From Actinomycetes bacterium (GTDB taxonomy: Bacteria; Actinomycetota; Actinomycetes; Mycobacteriales; Pseudonocardiaceae): a DNA stretch of 41,458 nt. Positions 35,501 to 41,458 of the stretch are shown here, piece after piece (positions within the stretch are counted from its first letter, which is position 1; each line of letters opens with the position of its first letter). Made by a program: the position numbers and the translations under genes. A model generated the notes under the pieces. That model ran no database searches. It was not told where the DNA came from and was given only the letters and a program-made list of their open reading frames with translations. Location of the stretch: assembly GCA_021793175.1 (NCBI GenBank), contig JAJYTH010000020.1, forward strand, positions 1 through 41,458, read 5' to 3'.

Positions 35501-38008
35501 CCGGCCGACGAGCCGCGGACCCGGATCTGGCAGCTCACGATGGACCCGGTGGCACTCGGTTGGCCCGCGGCGCACCGTGTCGCCGGAACTCCCGTGGCCC
35601 CCGCCTCGTACGCACTGGGGCTTCTCACGGTGGCCGGGCGGGAATGTGGCTACGACCGCCCCTCGGCGAGGGCGGTGACCTTCCACGCTCCGATTCCCGC
35701 GGAAGGTCCGATCGACGTCCAGATCATCTGTCGCCGGGACGACGCAACGGATACCGCGGAAGCCCGCACCTTCTACCGTCCAGTGGGGAGTCTGGATTGG
35801 ACCTTGTCGGTGTCGGCGCGGTTCGAACCCGCCGGGCGAGGCAAGGTCGAAGCGCCCCCGATGTCTGAGGGCTCCGAGGTCGTCACCGGGGACGATCTGT
35901 ACGCGGGACTGGCTGCCCACGCCATCGAGTACGGACCCGAACTCCGCTGTGTCACGACGATGCGCGGCGACGGGCGTGCTGCCGCGGCGCAGCTGGACTT
36001 GCCGCGTCTCACCGACTCCCACGGTCAATACCCGCTACATCCGGTGTTGATCGACGGCGCCATGCAGCTCGCGGGCACCGTGCTCGAAGAGACGTCCGGG
36101 GTGTCCATCGTCGCCGCCGTCGACGCGTGGACGGTACTGCGCCCGGGCCGGCCCGACCGGGCCCAGGCGTTCAGGCGGGAACCGGAACCGAACGTCGTCG
36201 ACGTCGTCCTCAGCGATGAGGACGGACCCCTCGCGATGCTCGGTGGTGTGCGTTTCGCCCCGACCGGGACGCACGCCGCGGCCCCGACCGGCACGAGGAC
36301 CACGCCTTCGACCGGAGAGCTGGCCGAACTGGCCTATCAGCTGGCGTGGCGTCCGGCACCGGCGAGCCCGAGGCCGCCGCAGCAGGAGACCTGGCTGCTC
36401 CTGGGGGCGGACAGCAGTCTGTTGGACACTCTCCGGCAACGTGGTGTCCGCTGTTACCGGATGCGCGGCGAGCCGACGGCCGACGAACTGCTCGATCAGC
36501 TCCACGCGAGCGAGCCAATCGACCGGATCGTGTCCCTCACACCCGTGTCGGTGGAGGACGCCGACCCACAGGAGGCGCTCAAGCTCGTTCGCGACGCCGT
36601 GGCGACGCTGCGTGCATTGAGCACTGTGGACGATGCGCCACGATTGCACTACGTCACCCGGCACGCGGTGCAGACCGCGACGGACGACACGGCGCCGCAG
36701 GCCGCGCAAGCCGCGTTGTGGGGATTCGGCCGAACCGCCGCACTCGAGTACCCCGACCACTGGGGCGGAACGCTGGACCTCGACGAGACCGACACGCGGG
36801 CTGTTGCGGAGGCACTGCTGAAGGAACTCGTCGGGTCGACGTCCGTGCTTCAGATCGCCCGTCGGCGGGGGAAACGCCTACAGCCGCGGTTGGTCACGGC
36901 CCCGGCGCCCGAACCGGCCACATCGCTCGGTGAGGGCACGCACCTGGTCGTGGGCGGCACCGGACGACTGGGATCGCTCCTCGTACGGGAATTGGTGGCC
37001 GCTGGTGCCGAATGCGTCGTCGTGGCCTCCCGACGCGGTGGTTTCGGTCCACTGACCGACGAGGTCGAGACACTGCGGGAAAGCGGGACGCAGATCGTCG
37101 AGATGTCCTTCGACGTCCGCGACCCCGACTCCGTGACCGCCGTCGGCGATCGGTTCGGCCGTGACCTGCCGGAGCTGCGACGGGTGTATCACTGCGCCTT
37201 CGACGGGTCGATCGCGGACATCGGCGCCCTTTCCGATGCGCAGGTGGACACGATGTTCGCCACGAAGGCGACCGGGATGGCGAACCTGCGCCACCTCGTT
37301 GCCGAACATCGTGGCGCGGACGTCGTCTGCTTCTCGTCGACGGCCGGACTGCTGGGCTCGGTCGGACTTGCGCACTGTGCCGCGGCGAGCACCTATCTCG
37401 ACGCACTGGCCGGTTCCGGCGTCCGTGTGGTGGGGTTCGGCCCGATCGACCACGGAATGGACGGCGGCGAGCAGGATGAGGCTCTCCGAGTGCCGGGGCT
37501 GCGCACGTTGAACGCCGGGGTGCTGCGCTCCGTCGTGCGTGGTCTGTCGGATCGATGGCCGGGATCCCCGGTGGCCATCGTCGACGCGGAGTGGTCCTTC
37601 GTGGCCCAGGCCCACGCCTCCGGGAACGCCTCGCTGACCGCGGACCCGGTCGCCGGCAAGACCGGTACGGCGGGCAAACCGGTCGGATCCGGCGGGGCCC
37701 TCGCCGACGCGGTGCGATCGGCGAGCCCGGAGGACCGGTCGAGCGCATTGCTCGCCTACCTGCGGCACGTCATCGCCGGAGCCCTCGGGATGTCCCCGGC
37801 CGAGCTCGACGAGAGACAGAACCTCTATCAGGTCGGCATGGACTCCCTCATGACCGTCATGGTCATTCGCACGATCAGTACCGAGCTGGGATACGAACTG
37901 TTGCCCACCGTCGTCCGGGACAACCCGACGTTGCAGGCGCTGGCGGAGCACCTCGCTCGACAGTCGCTCCCGAAACGGTTTCGCGCCACGGGGAAGGCGA
38001 CGGCATGA
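32507..38008 (+). CDS. Type I polyketide synthase, ACP-KS-AT-DH-KR*-ACP
   Basis: 1833 residues; ATG 32507 after GAGGGA. N-terminal ACP (about 1-90; VYEVGLSSADIVELTGEL, Ser45), of the kind loaded by FAALs. KS about 104-530 with Cys273 (DTACSSSL), His408 (EAHGTGT), His448 (KTNLGH). AT about 630-930 with Ser721 (GHSMGE) and the specificity-region VASHS at 823-827. DH with His1023 in HRVAGTPVAP and Asp1183 in LIDGAMQL. KR nucleotide-binding GGTGRLG (1483-1489) and Ser1611, but Cys1624 replaces the catalytic Tyr and Ser the following Asn (LAHCAAASTY), so KR is predicted inactive. C-terminal ACP Ser1780 in GMDSLM. No ER and no thioesterase: release is expected through the GNAT. ATGA-coupled to the MaoC gene. 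Confidence 0.93.
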   Translation: MKVVAPTEQQLAIRGRILDWVSERADIPQHSISLTMPVYEVGLSSADIVELTGELGEHYGLDIPPDTVFEFPSIALLAAHIASRLSPGAEQEVPEESTVDAKMDDPVAVIGLGCRFPAGIHGPERLWDLLVSGRDVIGRVPRGRWDFEKARSTDVATLVDGPAGLGGFLDDIAAFDPGFFGISPNEANAMDPQQRIALEVAIECLDHAGVTPATLSGSTTGIFMGASSADYVPDDLSTLDGWAATGASMGIVANRISYALGTRGPTMTVDTACSSSLVAVHLAVQSLRAGDCDIALAGGVNVLLSPAVSVAFTRSGVLSSDGRCKTFDADADGYSRSEGCGMVALKRLSDAVRDGDRVLAVIRGSAVGSNGQSNGLMAPHPGAQEELLRTAYRNAGVEPGSVDFVEAHGTGTTLGDAVELSALQAVMTAGRDPAHPLRLGAVKTNLGHLEAAAGIAGLIKTVLSLWHERLPGNLNYATPNAKLAESDGLLDVVRDSVAWPRRERPRLAGISSFGFGGTNAHVVVEEAPQEAEEPRPRGSASVLLAVATLSASSAEAVRADAEAILSTLRDGAEPDVADIAHTLTLRRAPGRVRAAIAADTADELCSALEALARGRAHGNVVTGTVRDNPTPVFVFSGQGSQWIGMGRELLDEPAFADVIEELEPIIAEESGFSLLEVLRSDDQHTLDSIDVVQPVLFAVQVALAETWRAHGVTPSAVIGHSMGEVAAAAVAGALSLTDAARVTCRRSRALRGIAGRGAMAMIAAGEAVVQNVITEEALGEDVTVGVVPSPSSTVVSGSVDGIERLVKTCTERGLDAVKVQVDVASHSSQVDDILDDIRADLAEIVPKEPTIPVYSTVSGHRLDRSTDAEYWADNLRQPVLLADAVSAAAADGHSVFIEVSPHPILVRPVTDTLAAADTDGQVFGTLHREQRDGLAFSLALAHLHCLGGGIRWPSSMAKGRLVALPPRAWNHRRYWRDRTPLAAPASAEGHPLLGTFTVPADEPRTRIWQLTMDPVALGWPAAHRVAGTPVAPASYALGLLTVAGRECGYDRPSARAVTFHAPIPAEGPIDVQIICRRDDATDTAEARTFYRPVGSLDWTLSVSARFEPAGRGKVEAPPMSEGSEVVTGDDLYAGLAAHAIEYGPELRCVTTMRGDGRAAAAQLDLPRLTDSHGQYPLHPVLIDGAMQLAGTVLEETSGVSIVAAVDAWTVLRPGRPDRAQAFRREPEPNVVDVVLSDEDGPLAMLGGVRFAPTGTHAAAPTGTRTTPSTGELAELAYQLAWRPAPASPRPPQQETWLLLGADSSLLDTLRQRGVRCYRMRGEPTADELLDQLHASEPIDRIVSLTPVSVEDADPQEALKLVRDAVATLRALSTVDDAPRLHYVTRHAVQTATDDTAPQAAQAALWGFGRTAALEYPDHWGGTLDLDETDTRAVAEALLKELVGSTSVLQIARRRGKRLQPRLVTAPAPEPATSLGEGTHLVVGGTGRLGSLLVRELVAAGAECVVVASRRGGFGPLTDEVETLRESGTQIVEMSFDVRDPDSVTAVGDRFGRDLPELRRVYHCAFDGSIADIGALSDAQVDTMFATKATGMANLRHLVAEHRGADVVCFSSTAGLLGSVGLAHCAAASTYLDALAGSGVRVVGFGPIDHGMDGGEQDEALRVPGLRTLNAGVLRSVVRGLSDRWPGSPVAIVDAEWSFVAQAHASGNASLTADPVAGKTGTAGKPVGSGGALADAVRSASPEDRSSALLAYLRHVIAGALGMSPAELDERQNLYQVGMDSLMTVMVIRTISTELGYELLPTVVRDNPTLQALAEHLARQSLPKRFRATGKATA

Positions 38009-38583
38009 GCATGATCAACGAGATCGCGGCCTGGTACGACGAGCGCCGTGACGCATCGCTCGGGCACGGTGACTGGCACGAGGTGACGCTGGAGGACGTG
38101 CGTGGCTTCGCCGGAGTCACGCGCGACGACCAGTGGATTCACGTGGACCCGGTGCGGGCCGAGAGCGGACCCTACGGCGCGCCGATCGCGCACGGATTCC
38201 TGGTCCTGTCCCTGGTTCCTCACCTGTGTGACAGTCTGTTGGATTTCCGGTGGTCCGCGATGGCGATCAACTACCGGGTCGACAAAGTCCGTTTCCGTGC
38301 CGCGGTTCCGGTCGGCGGACACGTGCGTGCCACCGCGAAAGTGCTGAGTTGCCGAGTCCGACCACGTGAGTTGCTGGAACTGGCGTTGAACGTGTCGGTG
38401 GAGCTGCGCGGAAGCACCACACCGGCTTGCACGCTGGTGCACACGGCGCTGCACCAGGTGGCCGCTGAAGCCACGCTGCCGGTCATCCGGGGCGCGGCCG
38501 GAGATTCATCCGCGACCGACACACCGGAGCAGGCCCTCGCCCCAGTCCCTGGCGGCATGGAGAGAAACATCGAGGTCAACTAG
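38005..38583 (+). CDS. MaoC-like (R)-specific enoyl hydratase
   Basis: 192 residues; ATG overlaps the PKS stop. Hot-dog fold with hydratase-2 motif FAGVTRDDQWIHVDP (catalytic Asp and His, about residues 35-49), then GAPIAHGFLVLSLVP, the central helix. Such proteins hydrate or dehydrate 3-hydroxyacyl thioesters. In this cluster it could act on the PKS or KAS chain, possibly in place of, or with, the PKS DH. The C-terminal tail (TDTPEQALAPVPGG) is disordered-looking. LanKC begins 2 nt after its stop. Confidence 0.85.
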   Translation: MSMINEIAAWYDERRDASLGHGDWHEVTLEDVRGFAGVTRDDQWIHVDPVRAESGPYGAPIAHGFLVLSLVPHLCDSLLDFRWSAMAINYRVDKVRFRAAVPVGGHVRATAKVLSCRVRPRELLELALNVSVELRGSTTPACTLVHTALHQVAAEATLPVIRGAAGDSSATDTPEQALAPVPGGMERNIEVN

Positions 38584-38584
38584 C

Positions 38585-41197
38585 ATGTCCGTTACCGCGC
38601 GGGAAGTTTATACATTCGCCGATCCGGTCTTCTACGACTCCCCGGAGAACTGGAACGGCACGGACGCGGACTCCTTCGAGGTCGCCCACAAGCCCGTTCC
38701 AGACGGATGGCTTCGTGACGCGAGAGGATTCTGGACGTTCCTCCGTCCCCGGGACGCGGTTCTGCCTGAGCGGGGATGGAAGGTGCACATCACGGCCGGC
38801 CCCGACCAGGCCGACAAGGCGTGCAACATCGTGTGGGATTACTGCGTCGACCACGGAATCCCGTTCAAACACCTGGCGAACTGGCGCACCTACCTGGCCG
38901 TGAACTCCAAGTACGCCCCGCGTGGCTCCAGCGGAAAGCTGGTGACCATCTACCCTCACGATGACGGTGAGCTGGAACGCATCGTCACCGAACTCGAACA
39001 GGCGTTGGCCGGTATCGAAGGCCCCGCGATACTGAGTGACCGGCGGTGGCGGGACTCGCCCGTGTTCGTCCGGTACGGGTCGTTCGCGCCGAGGATGGCG
39101 TTGGACGCGGACGGCAACCTCACGCCGGGCATACTCACCCCGGACGGTGCGCTCGTCCCCGACCGCAGGAAAGCGGGCTTCCACGTCCCACCTTGGGTGG
39201 AGCTCCCCGCGTTCCTGACGAAGGCCGGTAGCGCGAGCATGGTTTCGGCCGAGGAGTTCCCCTACACGGTCACCGAAGCCCTCCACTTCTCCAACGCGGG
39301 TGGCGTGTACCTCGCGAAGCGGAACACCGACGGGAAGACGGTGGTCCTGAAGGAGGCGCGTCCCGGCGCCGGGTTGGACCGATCGTTCACCGACGCGAGT
39401 ACCAGGCTCGAACGTGAGGCAGCGACGTTGCGGATGTTGGCGGATGTCGCCGCGGTTCCGGAGATCTTCGACCTCATCGAAGCCGGTGGCCACAAGTTCA
39501 TCGTCATGGAGTACGTCGAGGGCACCAACCTCTGGACTTGGTTGGGCCAACGTCATCCGATGATCGTGTTCGACGAACCGACCGAGGACGCTTACCTGGA
39601 ATACGCACGGGAGGCCATGGCCGTCCTCGATGCTGTCGGCCGGACGCTCGACGACATTCACGAGCACGGCATCGGGTTCGGCGACATGAACTTCGGCAAC
39701 GTCATCATCCAGGATGACGGATCTGTCCGACTCGTCGACCTCGAGATGGCCTACGAGCTGTCCGATGAGGATTACGAACCCGGTCTCGGCACCATGGGCT
39801 TCATGCCGGGCGAGGGGGCGACGGGTACCGAGATCGACGACTATGCCCTCGCCGCGCTCAAGATATCGGTGTTCCTGCCGCTGGAGAAGGTCCGGGTCTT
39901 CGACCAGTCGAGACTGGACGACCAACTGTCGATCCTGAGGGGCCGGTTCCGGCTGCCAGCCGATTACGTCGAGGACATCCGGACCACACTGACCAAGCGG
40001 CCACCGGCACCTCGCAGCGAGCTCGTCGGGGCGCCACCCCCGCTCGACCTGGCCACTGCTGGGGACCTCCCGACGGCGATCGAGTCGATGCAACAGGCGA
40101 TCGTCGAATCGGCGACGCCGGACCGCACCGATCGTCTCTTCCCCGGTGATTCCGCGGGCTTCTCGGCGGGAGGCGGTATGAACCTCGCCCACGGTGCCGC
40201 CGGGATTCTGTGGGCATTGCAGGAGACGGGCGCGACGATCGAGCCGGGACTCCGACAGTGGTTCCTCGACAGGGTGGACGCGGACCCCGTGATGCCGCCG
40301 GGCTTCTACAACGGCGCGCACGGAGTCGCGTACGTGCTCGACCGCTTGGGCCACCGCGACCTGGCGCTGCAGGTATTGAACCGGCCCAATGCCAGGGAGG
40401 ACGCTCTCGGCTCCGTGGGGTTGTACAGCGGCTTGGCGGGTGTCGGGCTCAACCTCCTCCACTTCTCGGACATCGACGAGTTCGCGGAACGCAGGAACCA
40501 GGTGACCAAACGTCTCGTCGAAGCCCTTGAACAGCCGGTGGCCCCGCTCACGAGTACGCACTCCGGAGACGGTGACCGGGCACCCGCGAAAACGGGACTG
40601 ATGCACGGGTTCGCCGGTGTCGCGCTGTACTTCCTGCGGCTGTACGAGCAAACCGGTGATCAGTCTGATCTGGACAGAGCTGTCACGGCGTTGCACCGGG
40701 ACCTCGATCGGTGCGTTCGCACGGCGTCAGGCTCTTTGCAGGTCGAGGAGCCGGGGTTGAGGACGAACTGCTATCTTTCGGTGGGAAGCGCCGGGATCGC
40801 CCTCGTGGCGGACGAGCTGCTGGCACACCAACACGACGACCGTATCGCTGACGCATTGCCGGCGCTGCTGCAAGCGTGTTGCAGTGAGTTCGTGCTCCAA
40901 CCGCAACTGTTCGCGGGGCGGGCGGGGATGCTGGCGGCCCTGGAGCGCAACCGACGCCGCGACCCGGCACTCGGGTTCGAGTCCGCTGCGCAGCGGCACT
41001 TGACGAACTTTAGTTGGCACGCTTTGTCCTATCGAGGGCACCTCACATTCCCCGGGGAATACTGCCTGCGTCTCTCGATGGACCTGGCAACCGGAACCGC
41101 GGGAGTTTTGATCACAATTGCGGAAATTAGTGGTGCTGGAGCGAGTTTTCTGCCATCCTTGAGTGCAAGGAATAGGCCCACCGCGAACTCCGTGTAA
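38585..41197 (+). CDS. Class III lanthipeptide synthetase (LanKC)
   Basis: 870 residues. The N-terminal lyase-like domain (about 1-210) leads to a Ser/Thr kinase domain (about 215-500): Lys in KTVVLKEARPG, catalytic IGFGDMNFGNVII with Asp367, and metal-binding Asp385 in LVDLEMAYE. The C-terminal cyclase-like domain (about 520-870; GMNLAHGAAGILWAL, then NGAHGVAYVLDRLG, then TNCYLSVGSAGIAL) lacks the Cys-His pair of zinc ligands (LFAGRAGML where class IV has CHG), so it is class III rather than IV. It would phosphorylate core Ser residues, eliminate to dehydroalanine and cyclise with the C-terminal Cys, giving labionin/avionin. The precursors lie directly downstream. Confidence 0.94.
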   Translation: MSVTAREVYTFADPVFYDSPENWNGTDADSFEVAHKPVPDGWLRDARGFWTFLRPRDAVLPERGWKVHITAGPDQADKACNIVWDYCVDHGIPFKHLANWRTYLAVNSKYAPRGSSGKLVTIYPHDDGELERIVTELEQALAGIEGPAILSDRRWRDSPVFVRYGSFAPRMALDADGNLTPGILTPDGALVPDRRKAGFHVPPWVELPAFLTKAGSASMVSAEEFPYTVTEALHFSNAGGVYLAKRNTDGKTVVLKEARPGAGLDRSFTDASTRLEREAATLRMLADVAAVPEIFDLIEAGGHKFIVMEYVEGTNLWTWLGQRHPMIVFDEPTEDAYLEYAREAMAVLDAVGRTLDDIHEHGIGFGDMNFGNVIIQDDGSVRLVDLEMAYELSDEDYEPGLGTMGFMPGEGATGTEIDDYALAALKISVFLPLEKVRVFDQSRLDDQLSILRGRFRLPADYVEDIRTTLTKRPPAPRSELVGAPPPLDLATAGDLPTAIESMQQAIVESATPDRTDRLFPGDSAGFSAGGGMNLAHGAAGILWALQETGATIEPGLRQWFLDRVDADPVMPPGFYNGAHGVAYVLDRLGHRDLALQVLNRPNAREDALGSVGLYSGLAGVGLNLLHFSDIDEFAERRNQVTKRLVEALEQPVAPLTSTHSGDGDRAPAKTGLMHGFAGVALYFLRLYEQTGDQSDLDRAVTALHRDLDRCVRTASGSLQVEEPGLRTNCYLSVGSAGIALVADELLAHQHDDRIADALPALLQACCSEFVLQPQLFAGRAGMLAALERNRRRDPALGFESAAQRHLTNFSWHALSYRGHLTFPGEYCLRLSMDLATGTAGVLITIAEISGAGASFLPSLSARNRPTANSV

Positions 41198-41249
41198 GCG
41201 AACTCGAAGACGCTATGAATATGGAATTTCGGAAGAGAGACTCAGGGCG
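41198..41249 (+). other. Short leader region before the precursor genes
   Basis: About 50 bp between the LanKC stop and the degenerate precursor, rich in ATG codons (41215, 41221), none in frame with the precursor-like sequence. A GGAAGAGAG purine run is present (41230-41238). No terminator is seen, so the precursors are probably cotranscribed with LanKC. Confidence 0.4.
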
Positions 41250-41324
41250 CTGATCCTGCAGAACCTGAAGGTTTTCACGACGGAGATCGAGCTATCCAAC
41301 AGCTCCGCGTCGTGGAACTGCTGA
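41250..41324 (+). pseudogene. Degenerate second lanthipeptide precursor copy
   Basis: Reads ALILQNLKVFTTEIELSNSS (from codon 41247) then ASWNC and a stop, a near copy of the intact precursor at 41374-41457. It lacks two codons of the leader motif (ILDLQNLE becomes ILQNLK) and has no ATG/GTG in frame; ATGs at 41215 and 41221 are off by a frame. A CTG at 41250 could start weakly. The core is conserved (NSSASWNC versus NSSASYNC), including Ser-x-x-Ser-x-x-Cys. I read it as a decaying duplicate; ribosomal frameshifting cannot be excluded. Confidence 0.65.
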
Positions 41325-41373
41325 TTAGGTGTGTCTTTTTCCGAATAGATTGTGCGGAAGGAGGTGTTTCGTG

Positions 41374-41457
41374 ATGTCGATCCTGGACCTGCAGAACCTG
41401 GAGGTTTCCGCGACGGAGGCCGAGCTGCCCAACAGCTCCGCGTCGTACAACTGCTGA
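41374..41457 (+). CDS. Lipolanthine-type (class III) lanthipeptide precursor
   Basis: A 27-residue peptide: MSILDLQNLEVSATEAEL, then PNSSASYNC, stop just before the window end. A very good RBS, AAGGAGGTG (41358-41366), precedes GTG 41371/ATG 41374. The leader carries ILDLQNLE, the class III leader recognition motif (LxLQxLE). The core ends Ser21-x-x-Ser24-x-x-Cys27, the Ser/Ser/Cys spacing for a labionin/avionin ring with a C-terminal Cys. The neighbouring PKS, GNAT and LanKC place it as the acylated peptide of the cluster. The leader cleavage site is not visible; Pro19 near it may matter. Confidence 0.93.
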   Translation: MSILDLQNLEVSATEAELPNSSASYNC

Positions 41458-41458
41458 C

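Noticed and set aside
38576..40696. 706-codon minus-strand frame opposite LanKC
   Set aside because: Shadow of the LanKC reading frame; composition rich in Arg, His and Val without motifs.
38585..41197. Class IV (LanL) rather than class III synthetase
   Set aside because: The C-terminal domain lacks the Cys/His zinc ligands (FAGRAG in place of CHG).
1..41458. tRNA, rRNA, CRISPR arrays, insertion sequences
   Set aside because: No regularly spaced repeats, transposase motifs or RNA gene signatures were recognised by eye; a covariance search was not possible.

Overview
High-GC actinomycete chromosome, probably Pseudonocardiales-like. That placement is an inference from codon use and gene content; no rRNA or other marker is present. 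The window looks like an accessory region. It mixes ordinary metabolic or stress genes with three unrelated RiPP (ribosomal peptide) systems and several gene fragments.

Left part (1-9.2 kb). The window opens inside a type I restriction HsdR gene. A tetR fragment and a lactonase fragment follow. Next comes a compact, lower-GC operon on the minus strand (5.68 to 2.58 kb) that I read as a linaridin cluster. It starts with a 56-residue precursor ending in GSTICLVC, the same end as cypemycin, followed by four translationally coupled genes: an HTTM-like membrane protein, an alpha/beta hydrolase-like protein, a one-helix CypL-like protein and a flavin-dependent cysteine decarboxylase. To its right are a divergent XRE-cupin regulator and methyltransferase, a membrane protein flanked by two gene remnants, and cyanase.

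Middle (9.2-20.65 kb). This holds a large-subunit catalase, a secreted penicillin-acylase-family Ntn hydrolase closed by a 40-bp perfect palindrome, an FAD oxidoreductase broken by a nonsense codon and a frameshift, a small lipoprotein, and the decayed remains of a graspetide pair (ATP-grasp ligase plus isoaspartyl-type methyltransferase).

Right part (20.66-41.46 kb). This is a lipolanthine/goadvionin-like lipopeptide cluster. Nine minus-strand genes form the acyl-supply and export arm: acyl ligase, KAS II, ALDH-like reductase, ThDP enzyme, FAAL, ACP, GAP membrane protein and a DrrA/DrrB ABC exporter. The divergent plus-strand arm encodes a GNAT acyltransferase, a one-module PKS with an N-terminal ACP and no thioesterase, a MaoC hydratase, a class III lanthipeptide synthetase, a degenerate precursor copy and an intact 27-residue precursor (LDLQNLE leader motif, core ending SxxSxxC). 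In the model I propose, FAAL loads a fatty acid on the PKS, the PKS extends it, LanKC cyclises the peptide, GNAT joins the acyl chain to the peptide N-terminus, and DrrAB exports the product. No decarboxylase for the C-terminal Cys is visible in this arm. The cluster probably continues beyond the window.
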